This document shows, piece by piece, positions 9,838-20,588 of a DNA stretch of 64,000 bases (positions are counted from its first letter, which is position 1; the number at the start of each line of letters is the position of its first letter). Origin of the DNA: Candidatus Gracilibacteria bacterium (GTDB taxonomy: Bacteria > Patescibacteriota > Gracilibacteria > BD1-5 > UBA6164); NCBI GenBank assembly GCA_010119145.1, contig JAACSU010000007.1, positions 143,869 to 207,868 on the forward strand, in the 5' to 3' direction. The notes beneath the pieces were generated by a model. It was given only the letters and a program-made list of their open reading frames with translations, was not told the origin of the DNA and ran no database searches. A program made the position numbers and the translations under genes.

Positions 9838-9877
9838 AAAAAAGAAGTATTTTTTGAAAAATACTTCTTTTTTTGCA
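9838..9877 (+). terminator. terminator of the pilin unit
   Basis: A 16- to 17-bp hairpin with arms AAAAAGAAGTATTTTT and AAAAATACTTCTTTTT and a very short loop, followed by T residues. Confidence 0.85.
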
Positions 9878-9909
9878 TAATAATATGAATCTATTTTTTA
9901 TAGTTTACT

Positions 9910-11577
9910 ATGCGAATAAATATACGAGTTACATGAGCTGCAGGTCTTGGTATGAATTCAACCGCTGATATTATAGCTGACGTCTTCGCTGAACTTGGAT
10001 ATCACGTGAATACAGATATCGAGTACCAATCTATTATTAAAGGAGGAATCAATTACTTTGATATTTTTGTATCAGATAGTTCAAAATATATCTCAAAATA
10101 TGTAGATGTGATAGTTGCTCTAGACGCTGCTAATCTAGAGTTTTCTCTTCCATTTTTGAAAGATAATGCGATTATTATAGTGAATTCAAAACATCTCTTA
10201 AAATTAGAAAAAAAAGATATTTCTCTCACATGATTTCAGATACTTCCTCTAGAAATAGACGCTAAATACGATAATACATATCTCATATCACTTTTAGCAA
10301 AACTCTTTTCTTTGGATGAAGAAATTATTAAATCAAAAATACAAAAAATATTTGCTCGTAAATGACAAGATGTTGTGAACAGTAACTTAGAAGTGTTTGA
10401 AAGAATATTTGCAGAGTACGAAATTACTGTAAATAACTCATTTTGAGCTTTAAAAAGACTTTGAGAATCAAGAAAAACTATTTATTGAAATAAAGCTCTG
10501 ACTCTCTGAGCGATAGCTTGAGAACTAGAATACTATTCTGCCTATCCTATGACTCCAGCATCGAGTATTTTGGTTGAAGTTATAAAAGATGGAAGTGTTC
10601 CATACCTACAAGCAGAGGATGAGATATCAGTTTCTATGTCAGCCCTTGGAGCGAGTTTCACGTGAAAAAGAGCTATGGTTGGAACTTCAGGAGGATGATT
10701 TGCTCTTATGGTAGAATCCATTTCTTTTGCGCAACAAGCTGAGATTCCACTTGTTATGGTTTTAGCGCAACGAGCTGGTCCCAGTACTGGAACACCGACG
10801 TATTTTGAACAGTGAGACCTAAATATGGCACTGAACCCCAGTTTTGGAGAGTTTGATCATATCGTCATAGCTCCTTCAAGTTTAGAAAATGCATATTATA
10901 CCGGAGGACAAGCTCTCAATCTCGCACAAAAATACCAAACAGTGGTTATAGTTCTTATTGATAAACAATTTGCTGACGGAAAAGCTACACTCGAATCAGA
11001 GCTCATTATTCCTGAAGTGGAAAGAGGAAAATTAGAACTGAATCCTGACAAAGAATTCAAACGATATAAACTCACAGATGATGGAGTATCTCCCTACACT
11101 CTTCCTGGAACTGTTGACTGAGATTTCATAGCAACAAGTTATGAACATGATGAGTATGGTGCAACAACAGAGGATTCAGCTGTGAAAGTTGCAATGACAC
11201 AAAAACGAATGAAAAAACTGGAAAACTTTTTTCAAAAAGAATGAATATCATGATATGAAGTTTTTAACGCAAGTGCTAAAAAAATCATCATTACAACAAG
11301 CTATACTATTTATACGGCAAAAGAATTTGTAAAAAATAATCCAGAATTTGGTCTGATTATAATACACTTCTTAAAACCACTCGACGCAAGACTTCTGGAT
11401 GAAATAAAAGATAAGCAGGAAGTAATATTTGTAGAATGAAATTATGGAGGCCAACTCGAAAACTATATTTCCAAAGAATTTGGACTCAAATTCATACCAA
11501 CTCTTAAAATAAGGAATCTGAGAAAATACAACCTCTATCCATTTTATTATGAAGATTTTGAAACACTAAAAAAATAA
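9910..11577 (+). CDS. korA: 2-oxoacid:ferredoxin oxidoreductase, fused gamma-alpha subunit
   Basis: This subunit of the oxidoreductase decarboxylates a 2-oxoacid to an acyl-CoA and passes electrons to ferredoxin. The 555 residues hold an N-terminal gamma domain (about 1-185; opens TGAAGLGMNS) joined to the alpha pyrimidine-binding domain with AYPMTPASSI near residue 215, GTSGGGFALM near 255 and a transketolase-C-like region after about 430 (IIIHFLKPLDARLL, VEGNYGGQLE). Fused gamma-alpha subunits are typical of KorA-type enzymes. The beta subunit follows after 3 bases. Whether the substrate is pyruvate, 2-oxoglutarate or a branched-chain acid cannot be told from sequence alone. Pta downstream suggests acetyl-CoA as product. 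Confidence 0.9.
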
Positions 11578-11580
11578 ATT

Positions 11581-12189
11581 ATGCGTAGCTGATTAACAAA
11601 CATACAGTGGTGTCCAGGATGTGGAGATTTCCTGATTATTATGGCACTCAAAAATGCATTTAAAGAGCTAGAAATTGCTTCTCATAATAGAGTCGTAGTT
11701 TCAGGAGTGTGATGTTCAGGAAAAGCGAGTCAGTATGTTGACTGATATGCTGCTGAAACCCTCCACGGAAGAGCTGTTCCATTTGCTACCTGAGTAAAAC
11801 TCACAAATAATAATCTTACGGTCGTAATTATGGGAGGAGACGGTGATGGGTATGGAATTGGGATGGGGCATTTTATCCACGCATGTCGAAGAAATGTAGA
11901 TATGGTGTATATAGTCTTTGATAATGAGAACTACGCCCTTACAACAGGTCAAGCGAGTCCAACAACTCCACTATGAGCTAAAACAAAAACTACTCCAGAC
12001 TGAAATACTACTGCTCCAATAGATGCACTCAAGCTTGCAACAGATGCTGGCTGTGGTTTTGCTAAGATGTGACACTCAAAAGATTTCAAGTGACTCAAAG
12101 AGCTTATTAAAGAAGCGATTGAATATCCGGGATTTGCACTTATAAACGTTATACAAGATTGTCCGAGTTTTAAAAGATGGGGAGATTAG
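11581..12189 (+). CDS. korB: 2-oxoacid:ferredoxin oxidoreductase, beta (TPP-binding) subunit
   Basis: Binds thiamine diphosphate and partners the alpha subunit encoded just upstream. It shows WCPGCGDF at residues 10-17, the TPP/Mg motif [14 protein letters not shown] near residues 80-95, and the [18 protein letters not shown] segment typical of the family near 110-128. The protein ends at 202 residues, soon after CPSFKRWGD. Family members are usually about 280, so the C-terminal tail is missing. No frameshift is evident and the stop is followed by a terminator, so the short form is probably real. Glycines in conserved motifs use TGA at several points. Confidence 0.88.
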
Positions 12190-12216
12190 TATAATTTCTA
12201 GCAGATTCTAAATTTG

Positions 12217-12246
12217 AAAAAGTATATTTTTATATATACTTTTTTA
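12217..12246 (+). terminator. terminator after korAB
   Basis: A hairpin of AAAAAGTATAT with ATATACTTTTT around a T-rich 6-base loop, followed by T residues. Confidence 0.75.
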
Positions 12247-12270
12247 TATTATATTTGATTACTATACTCT

Positions 12271-13560
12271 ATGAAATGAGATACTTTAGAAGCTCCTAAA
12301 ATGCAATTTAGGATAGTCTATCCAGATATCAAGGAATCAAAAGAGCTCTACCAAGCACTTGAAACACTTCTAGGTGAAAACATAAATGGTTCTCAGCACC
12401 TCCCAGTTATATGCTGAAAAAGAGAGGAACTGTTTTATTATAGAGATTTAATTTCAATGTGATTACAGTTTATTGAAGTGCCTGATAATGAAAATAACCT
12501 TGTAATTGCTGCCCGAGAACTGAAAAAATGAAGTGTTCATTCGGTTTTGGCTGGTAATATATCTGAGACCTGAGATGTTATTAGTGTGTGACTTCACGAA
12601 ATTGGAATGCTCGAATGAGTAAAACGAGCTTCTTCATATTTTTTGATGGAGAGTCCACAATATGGAAAATATATTTTTGCTGACTCTGGGTGCCAGCCAA
12701 ATCCAAATGTAGAGCAACTGATAGAAATTGTGTGACTTACGGTTCAAAATGCTAAAGTGCATGGATTTGAACCCAAAGTAGCACTCTTGGATGGTGGGTA
12801 TGATTCAGATAAAATCCAAGCAGTTTCAGATTATTTTGAAAATAATCCCATAGCGTGAGTAGAAATACTTTGAAATATGTCATTAAAAGATGCTCGAAAA
12901 AGTGAGTGTAATACATTTATATTTGGAAATCTCAATCAAGGAAATATTGCTTACAAAGTCGCAGAGAGAATGAAAGATTTTAAACCTGATTTTTCAAGTG
13001 AAACTGAGAAATCAGCACTTTTGCATCTACAGTCTGATGAAAATCAAAATTGTATATTTTGATATGACATACTCTCATCAAGTCCAACCAGTGAAGATCT
13101 TCAAATATCAGCACTTGAAGCAATCAAATACGCAAGAACTAAGTGATACGACTTACAAGTAGCTTTTTTGAGTTTTTCAACTAAGTGAAGTTGAAAAAAT
13201 GAAGAAAGTATATTAGCAGCGAGGCAAGCAGCTCACGATTTCCCAGAAACGCTTCATAAAATGTGAATTACTGATGTTACGGTTATTCCTGTAGAAGTAC
13301 AGTTTGATACTGCATTTCTTCCTGAAAAAGCAAAGAAAAAATGAATGGATGTTGAAAAACCTTCAACCATTTATATCTTACCAGATAGACATATTTGAGC
13401 TATGATATGAGATATAGCGACAAATTTAGGATGATCTACAGCAAATGGACCAAGACTCCAATGATTTCAACGCTCTTATAATGATTTTAGTAGAGGAGCT
13501 TCGTGGTCAGATATTGTTAATTGACACAAGACAACGGAAAAAGAACTTGAAAAATCTTAG
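12271..13560 (+). CDS. pta: phosphate acetyltransferase-like enzyme with repeated domain
   Basis: Member of the Pta/Ptb family, which interconverts acyl-CoA and acyl phosphate. It has 429 residues against about 330 usually. The C-terminal half has the expected motifs: FLSFSTKGSG near residue 308, VQFDTAFLPE near 350, LPDRHIGAMIGD near 372, and NGPRLQG...NDFSRG near 395-412. The middle (ADSGCQPNPNVEQL near 147 through FIFGNLNQGNIAYKVAERM near 220) looks like an earlier copy of the same domain in order, so domain II seems duplicated. It follows the ferredoxin oxidoreductase, suggesting an ATP-yielding acetate route, although no acetate kinase is in the window. Confidence 0.82.
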
Positions 13561-13587
13561 TATTTTTATTTTTTAATTATTACTTTT

Positions 13588-14979
13588 ATGTCAGAACTTG
13601 TCGTATTTTCAAATCTTCCAACCATAATATTCTATTTTGTACTCAGTTTTGTACTCTGAGCATTTGTCGGAATTCAAAAAGATGTGCTTTCTGATAAAAA
13701 ATCATGATTTCTGACTTCTAAAAAAGAAGTTCTCAATAATTTTTCTTGAATCAGATCTTTCTGACTTATAGCACTTTTTGGTGCTCTCACGCAATATCTC
13801 GATCAAATATTCACTACATATCTCATAGTAACGGTATTTTGATTTGTTCTGATGAGTGTATTTATAGTCATTGATTATATTTTTAATGTGTATAAAAGAG
13901 AAAATCACTCTCCAGCCAGTGAAATCTCTGCTATACTAGTATATTTCTTATGAGTACTCGTATTTCTGTGAGCGAAAGAAGTAGCTATAATATTAGCAAT
14001 TGCTCTTTCAATCATTATTTCTTCAAGAGACATAATTCACTGATATGTACTTAAAATATCGAGAGAAGAAATAAATACGACCCTGAAGTTTGCAGCCATT
14101 GCATTTGTGATATTACCACTGCTTCCTGATGTTAAATATTCATTTCTCACATTTTTTGAATCACTATGATTTGCGTGAGCCAATGCTATAACGCATCCTA
14201 TATGGACCACAGCATTTTTTAATCCATATTCTCTCTGGCTCTTTGTCGTAGTGATGTCTGGTATTTCATATATCTGATATTTTCTTACTAAAATATTTTG
14301 AAGTACTTCGGGGATACTCCTCTCAAGCCTCATGTGAGGTCTCGTATCATCTACAGCTGTCACAGCATCAATGAGTGAGGAAAGTAAGAAATATCCAAAA
14401 AATAGTTCACTCTATACCACTGGGACACTGCTTGCTTCTGCTGTAATGTTTCTTCGAGTTATAGCTATCGTAGCATTTGTCTATGCAAGTTTACTCTCAT
14501 TTATATTTATACCTGCACTCGTGATGTTTGTGATATTTATGCTTTGTACTGGATATTTTTACTATACCTCTAAAAAAGAATCATCAGATAAACTGAGCAT
14601 TGAGGAAAAAGTACAAAGTCCATTTAGTATCACTCCGGCTCTCAAATTTGCATGATTTATTTTGCTCATTAAGTTTATAGCAGCTATTGGGATAATTTAT
14701 AAAGATATATGGGGAGAAGGACTCTTTTATTATACACTTGGAATTGTGTCAGGTCTTGCTGACGTTGATGCTATAACCCAAACTATGGCATCTGACGCGA
14801 GTAGTGGCTGACTTGGAATAGTGGTTGCAGGGACGACGATTCTGATTGCTGTGATGTCTAATAACTTAGTAAAATGAACACTTGCCTATAGATTTTGAGA
14901 ATCACAATTTTGAAAAAAAGTACTTTTTACTTTCGTTGCTTCCGCACTGTGAGGGATAGTTACACTTTTTATAATATAG
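13588..14979 (+). CDS. MgtC/SapB-type (DUF4010-like) multispan membrane protein
   Basis: A 463-residue protein made almost wholly of hydrophobic helices, about 11-13 by eye. The N-terminal part (FVLGAFVGIQKD, then GIRSFGLIALFGALTQYL) resembles the MgtC/SapB domain. The C-terminal part carries SSTAVTASMSEES near residue 255 and ADVDAITQTMA near 390, patterns I associate with DUF4010 proteins. Family function is not settled; ion or small-solute transport is usually assumed. Several membrane glycines are TGA. It is followed after 3 bases by the tag gene, so the two may be translated from one message. Confidence 0.75.
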
Positions 14980-14982
14980 GCT

Positions 14983-15558
14983 ATGATTACTCGTTGTACT
15001 TGGGTAAATCTGGAGAATCCACTGTATATTACATATCATGACAATGAGTGGGGAAGACCTGTATACGATGACAAAATATTGTTTGAATTTTTAGTCTTAG
15101 AAGGAGCTCAGGCTGGACTCAGTTGGGAGACAGTCTTAAATAAAAGGGAAAATTACAGATCAGCTTTTGATGAATTTGATGTTCAAAAAATTTCTGAATA
15201 CTGAGAGGAAAAAATACAAGAACTCTTAAATAATAAGTGAATTATAAGAAATAAACTCAAAATAAACTCTGCTATTAGAAATGCTAAAGTATTCTTAGAA
15301 ATACAAAAAGAGTTTTGAAGCTTTAGTCAGTATCTTTGGAAGTATGTTTGAAAGAAACAAATAGTAAATAATCCTCAAAATCTCTGAGAAGTTCCAGCTC
15401 AAACAACACTATCTCAAAAAATCTCAAAAAATCTCAAAAAAAGAGGTATGAATTTCATATGACCAACTATCATATATGCTTATATGCAAGCAGTCTGAAT
15501 TGTCAGTGACCACACTAGCGATTGTTATTTAAAAATAAAATGAGATAAATGAGATTAA
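14983..15558 (+). CDS. tag: DNA-3-methyladenine glycosylase I
   Basis: Removes 3-methyladenine from alkylated DNA. Length 191 residues, as in the family. It starts RCTWVN, continues with YHDNEWGRPVYDD near residues 19-31 and EGAQAGLSWETVL near 41-53 (the conserved Glu and Trp of the base pocket), and later has FIGPTIIYAYMQAVGIVSDH near 160-178. The zinc ligands expected at the N-terminal Cys and the C-terminal His/Cys (DHTSDC) are present. Several glycines are TGA. Confidence 0.93.
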
Positions 15559-15617
15559 TACAATTCTCATACAAAGATAAACTAATCTGTTTGGAATTTA
15601 TTATTAATTATTTCTCT

Positions 15618-16487
15618 ATGAAATTTGTTTCTATTCTGTTTTTATTGTGAATCACTTGAGTATTAGCGTCTTGTTCACAAGAAGTTACTCCCACTCCAGA
15701 TATTTCTGTCGCTCCAGATACAAATACTTGAGAAATAGTTGAGACTGAAAGCTTAGATTCTAATACTGATAATATGTCTTCAAATTATACTGAGTCTAAC
15801 AATGTCTATACATTTACAACTGAAAATGGAGAAAGTGTGGAAGTGAATCCAATTAGTCATGCAACGATGATCTTAAACTGGTCTGATACTACTATGTATA
15901 TTGATCCAGCTGAAGCAATAGAATCCTATGCAGGATATAATTCTCCTGATATAGTTCTTGTGACTCATGAGCATGGAGATCACTTTAATCTTGAGGTATT
16001 AGAACAAATTGTATGAGAAGATACAGAGTTATATGTAAACGACGCAGTTTTTCAAAAACTCTCTGAAGATTTACAAGCTAAAGCAATCGTAATGGCAAAT
16101 GGTGACTTAGAAAATATTGCTTGATTTGAAATTATGGCTGTTCCAGCATATAATATTCGAGAAGAAGCACTCAATTATCATCCTCAATGAAGAGATAATG
16201 GCTATGTAATAGATTCAGACGGATTTAGAGTGTATATTTCTGGTGATACTGAAGATACACCAGAAATGAGAGCATTAACAGATATTGATGTGGCATTTGT
16301 ATCAATGAATCTTCCTTATACTATGCCTATTGATAGTGCAATTTCTTGAGTTATTGCATTTGCTCCTAAAACGATTTTTCCATATCATTTCCGTGGTGAA
16401 GAGTGAATGAGTGATGTAGAAAAATTTAAAACAGAAGTTACATCTTCATCCAAAGTTATAGATGTTGTACTGGCTAGATGGTATTAA
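15618..16487 (+). CDS. metallo-beta-lactamase-fold lipoprotein (UlaG-like)
   Basis: A 289-residue exported enzyme. The first 18 residues are a lipoprotein signal ending in the lipobox LASC, so Cys19 is probably lipidated. A Thr/Ser/Pro-rich linker follows to about residue 60. The catalytic domain has VTHEHGDHFN near residue 115 (the HxHxDH metal motif), SGDTED near 213 and a late PYHFRGEE near 255, matching UlaG-like metal-dependent hydrolases. The substrate is unknown. Being anchored outside the membrane is unusual for this group, which is normally cytoplasmic. Confidence 0.83.
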
Positions 16488-16504
16488 TAAAAAAATCTAG
16501 TTAT

Positions 16505-16533
16505 AAAAAGTCCAAAATAATTGGACTTTTTAA
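16505..16533 (+). terminator. terminator after the MBL lipoprotein
   Basis: A perfect 11-bp stem (AAAAAGTCCAA with TTGGACTTTTT) around AATAA. Confidence 0.85.
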
Positions 16534-16571
16534 GTTCTAAAGAGTATAACTGGTGCAGAAAATATTACATA

Positions 16572-17498
16572 ATGATGATTAAATTGGAAAACGTACTAGA
16601 AATTAAAAACCTCAAAAAATCATACTGAAATCTTGAGGTATTAAAATGAGTAGATCTAGAAGTGAAGCAAGGTGATTTTTTTGCCCTCCTTGGTCATAAT
16701 GGAGCTGGGAAATCTACTACTATTGGAATCATGACAAGTCTTGTAAACAAAGACAGTGGAATGGTGAAAATTGCTGGGATAGATATTGATAAAGACTTTC
16801 CAGAGGCAAGAAAACAAATAGGGGTTGTCCCTCAAGAGTTTAACTTTGATGTCTTTGCAAAAGTATATGATATATGTATGTTTCAGGCTTGATATTATGG
16901 AATTGAACCTAAACTTGCAGCACAGCGAGTCGAATACTACCTTAAAAAATTAGAGCTTTGGGATAAAAAGGATTCAAAAGCAAAAGAACTCTCAGGAGGA
17001 ATGAAACGAAGACTTATGATAGCAAGAGCACTCGTTCATAATCCAAAAATATTAGTGCTCGATGAGCCAACTGCAGGAGTTGATGTTGAGCTTCGAAAAA
17101 CAATGTGGGATTTTATAGGTGAGCTCAATGATGCTGGAACTACTATTATTTTAACGACTCATTATCTAGAAGAGGTAGAACAACTGTGTAATAATGTGGC
17201 TATATTATCAGGAGGTCTTATAGTAAAAAACTCTTCAGTGAAAGCACTGCTTAAAACACTGAATCAAGAAATATTTGTTTTAGATCTCAAAGATTCACTC
17301 AAAGAAATTCCTCAAAGATTTGAACAATACAGTCCAAAACTTGTAGATGACCATACACTTGAAGTAACTGTTCTTGCAGACGAGAGTCTCAATCATATAT
17401 TTGCAGTGTTAACTGAAAAAAATGTTGAAGTCCTCTCTATGAGAAATAAATCAAACAGAATGGAGCAACTATTTCTAAGCCTTGCACCGAAAACATAA
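16572..17498 (+). CDS. ABC-2 type exporter, ATP-binding subunit
   Basis: A 308-residue ATPase with Walker A GHNGAGKST near residues 42-50, signature LSGGMKRRL near 142, Walker B ILVLDEPTAGVD near 162 and the switch histidine in TTHYLEE near 200. A family-typical C-terminal extension of about 80 residues follows. Two ATG codons open the frame (16572 and 16575). The permease gene starts 20 bases after the stop, so this is a two-gene exporter. The cargo is unknown; such pairs move drugs, lipids or polysaccharides. Confidence 0.9.
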
Positions 17499-17518
17499 TA
17501 TTAATTTAAACTACCATC

Positions 17519-18274
17519 ATGACAGATCTTATTACTCTTACAAAAAAAGAGGTAGCCCGTTTCCTTCGAGTTTGGAAACAAACTCTGGTTCCACCAGTTA
17601 TCACAATAGTTTTATACCTCTGAATATTTTGAAAATTTATTGGAGATAGAATTTCAGTAGTAGAAGGAGTTAGTTATATAGATTTTATATTTCCAGGGCT
17701 TCTCATGATGTCAGTCATTATGGCTGCCTATCAAAATACCTCAAGTAGTTTTTTTGGAGCCAAGTTTCAAAAATCTATAGAAGAATTATTTGTTTCTCCA
17801 ATGGCCTATTGGAAAATACTACTTTGATTCTGTGCTTGAGCAATGCTTCGAGCCGTTATGGTTGCAGGACTTGTTTTTATTGCTGCAGCATTCATGACAG
17901 ATATTTCAATTGCTCATATATGACTCGCAATTGTATTTATTTTACTCTCTGCTCTTTTATTTGCTCTGCTTGGACTCTTTAATGGACTGTACGCTAAGAG
18001 TTTTGACGATATAGCGCTTATTCCTACATTTCTTATTACTCCACTTATTTATCTTTGAGGTGTGTTCTATCCAATCTCAATACTCCCACCATTTTGGCAG
18101 TTTGTGAGTCAATTTAATCCTATTCTCTATATGATTTGAGGACTCAGATACGCTTTTATTGGAGAATCTGAGATAAATATATTTCTCTCATTTGGAATCC
18201 TCTTTTCTCTTATAACTGTACTCATTATAATTATTCTCTATCTCCTTAAAAGAGGGTATGGAATAAGAACTTAA
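17519..18274 (+). CDS. ABC-2 type exporter, permease subunit
   Basis: A 251-residue integral membrane protein with about six hydrophobic helices. It has the ABC-2 features: a short cytoplasmic start (LTKKEVARFLRVWKQ), PGLLMMSVIMAAY near residue 60, a PMAYWKIL loop near 98, and the late LIYLGGVFYPIS then NPILYMIGGLRYAF near 178-215. It forms the membrane part of the exporter with the ATPase encoded immediately upstream. Confidence 0.9.
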
Positions 18275-18292
18275 AATTTCTCGAAAAATTAT

Positions 18293-18325
18293 AAAAAATG
18301 CATACACTTAAGGTATGTATTTTTT
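18293..18325 (+). terminator. terminator after the ABC-2 exporter
   Basis: A hairpin of about 13 bp (AAAAAATGCATAC with GTATGTATTTTTT, one G-U pair) ending in a run of T. Confidence 0.75.
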
Positions 18326-18336
18326 TATGTAAAATA

Positions 18337-18963
18337 ATGAAACAACAATTTATTTTCATCAATGGATGAGAGCCGAAAGAGAATTTTGAAAACTATACAG
18401 ATATGCTGCGCAAACTTGAGTATAACCCGTATGAAGAAAAATTTTTGAGTTGGAATAAGACTCTGTGAAAAAAACTTTGAGAAGACTGGGAATATTTTAG
18501 AGCTCCACTGCATGATAGAGATTTCGCTGATTATGAGTCTTGGAAAATAATGTTTGAAAAGATGATTCCATTTTTAAATCCTGAGATTTATCTTTGAGCG
18601 AGTTCTTTGGGGTGAACATTTATCTTGAAATATATCTGAGAAAATGACGGGATATTTGATCCTAAAAGTGGAAAAAAAATCATCATAAAAAAAATATTTT
18701 TTATTGCAGCTGCTATTGAAGACTCAAAAAACGAAGTATTATGAAGTTTTGAAATAGATTTGGAAAAAATATATAACAAAATCTCAAGATGGTGCCAGCA
18801 AATATATATCTACCATAGTCATGACGATACAGTTGTCCCTTTTGAACAATCCCTTAAACTCAATTCTTATTTTCCTGAGGCTATTTTTCGAGAGTTTTAT
18901 GATAAATGACATTTTTATAAAGAAACAGAACTGCAAGAAATTATTGATGATATCAAATCATAA
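18337..18963 (+). CDS. small alpha/beta hydrolase (RBBP9/YdeN-like)
   Basis: A 208-residue cytoplasmic serine hydrolase. The nucleophile elbow reads GASSLGG near residues 88-94 (Ser in GxSxG-like context), the acid is probably Asp in HSHDDTVVPF near 163-170, and the base is His in DKGHFY near 191. Size and layout fit the RBBP9/YdeN group rather than larger esterases. It stands alone between two terminators. Substrate unknown. Several glycines, including one in the nucleophile region, are TGA. Confidence 0.78.
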
Positions 18964-19012
18964 TTTTGATTATTAATAAAATACATTTATAATATTTTAT
19001 ATTTATTAATAA

Positions 19013-19567
19013 ATGTTTATGTGAGAATCAATGAAACAAAAATGAATTGATAGAAGAACTGTATTAGCTTCTTGAATTGCAACGGCTCTTGTGACATCAT
19101 GAACTACAGGAGCTGCAAGTGATATTTTGTCTCATAGTGATTTAAATCGTCGAATCATAGCTCTCAGTCAATGTACTTGGCAAGGTTTTCAAAACGATAT
19201 GATTCATATAAATGCATCTCACATAAAGATTGGAAGTGTTGTTTTAGAGTTTTATGATACTAAGTCGTTAGTTACTTGAAAGGATTATGTTTGAAAGCTA
19301 ACTCAAGTTGATGTTCAAGAAATATTAGAATTAATTGCATGAAATAGTGCTCAACAAGTATTTTTCTTGAGAGAAATAGTATGAATGAATTGAGATGAAT
19401 ATTGGTTATCAGATTCGAGTTCAAGTTTTGATTATGATGATCAAGCAGGTATGAGTGATAAGCAATCTTGTTTGAAAATAACTGATGCATGAATTATATT
19501 ATGAAAAATGGGAGATGGATATTGAGATCCTAATACTACAGAATTAAGTGCTAGAAATAAAGTTTAA
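19013..19567 (+). CDS. exported protein with twin-arginine-like signal, unknown function
   Basis: A 184-residue protein that I do not recognise. The N-terminus reads DRRTVLASGIATALV, an RR motif followed by a moderately hydrophobic stretch with an Ala-rich end, which looks like a twin-arginine (Tat) signal. The start may be 19013, 19019 or 19031; the last keeps the RR motif near residue 6. The mature part has two cysteines, is acidic and rich in Ser/Asp (SSSSFDYDD near 145), and ends in MGDGYGDPN, a possible calcium-type loop. A terminator follows. Confidence 0.68.
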
Positions 19568-19594
19568 GAATATATTTATCATTTTTCTATATAT

Positions 19595-19622
19595 AAAAAG
19601 AGCTTGAACAAAGCTCTTTTTT
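19595..19622 (+). terminator. terminator after the 19013 gene
   Basis: A perfect 11-bp stem (AAAAAGAGCTT with AAGCTCTTTTT) and a 5-base loop. Confidence 0.85.
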
Positions 19623-19670
19623 CTGTATGATTTTATTATAGTTTACTTGAATCTAAAATATTTTAGAAAA

Positions 19671-20519
19671 ATGAAAAAAATAACAAAGTGTGTCATACCA
19701 GCTGCGGGAATGGGAACAAGATTTCTTCCTGCTACAAAAGCTCTTCCAAAGGAAATGTTTCCGATTGTTGATAAACCTGTAATGCAATATCTTGTAGAAG
19801 AAGCTATAGCTGCGGGATGTGAGGATATTATTATTATTACAGGACGAAGCAAGCGAGCTATTGAGGATCATTTTGATTCAAACCCAGAACTTGAGCAACG
19901 ACTCGATAAATCTGGAAAGTTTGAATATTTAAAAAAAGTAAAATCAGTTTCTGGTGAAGCTAATATTATTTATATCAGACAACCATACCCTAGAGGAGAT
20001 GGTGACGCGATACTTCGAGCAAAGAGTATTATTTGAGATGAACCTTTTTTAGTATTATTTGGTGATGATATTATAGATAATCCTATTACTGCAGCGCAGC
20101 AACTCGTTTCCAGGTTTCAGGAAGTTGGGAAATCAGTGATTGCGAGCATAGAAGTAACTGAAAAAGAAGTTTCAAGTTATGGAATTATGGAAACAACAGA
20201 TTCTAAAATAACAAAATTTATAGAAAAACCAAATGCCTCAGAAACACAGTCTCGTCACGCAGCGATTGGAAAATATATTCTGACTCCAGATATTTTTGAA
20301 TACCTGGAAAATGCAGAGTCGAGTGTGTGAGATGGAGAGATTCGTCTCGCAGACGCGTTTATAGATATGAATAAAAAGACTGATATATATTCACTTACGA
20401 TTGAGTGAACACGTTATGATACATGAAATACTGTTTGATACCTCAAGGCTTGTGTCGCCTACGCAATGAAAAATCCTGAGATTGCCAGCGAGATGAAAGA
20501 TTTCTTAAAATCATTCTAA
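19671..20519 (+). CDS. galU: UTP-glucose-1-phosphate uridylyltransferase
   Basis: Makes UDP-glucose from UTP and glucose-1-phosphate for surface polysaccharides and glycolipids. It has 282 residues. The nucleotide-binding start reads [22 protein letters not shown] at residues 8-29 with the two lysines that contact the sugar phosphate, then FGDDI near 132, EKP near 185 and a late GTRYDTGN motif near 247. The ATG at 19671 is chosen over an upstream in-frame TTG because it places the motif at the usual distance. pgi and yvcK follow in the same direction. Confidence 0.95.
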
Positions 20520-20544
20520 ATATAAAGATTCTCGCATTTCACTG

Positions 20545-20576
20545 AAAAATACATACAATTTTTGTATGTATTTTTT
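20545..20576 (+). terminator. terminator after galU
   Basis: A 14-bp stem (AAAAATACATACAA with TTGTATGTATTTTT) and a 3-4 base loop. Confidence 0.8.
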
Positions 20577-20588
20577 AATGCTCAGATT

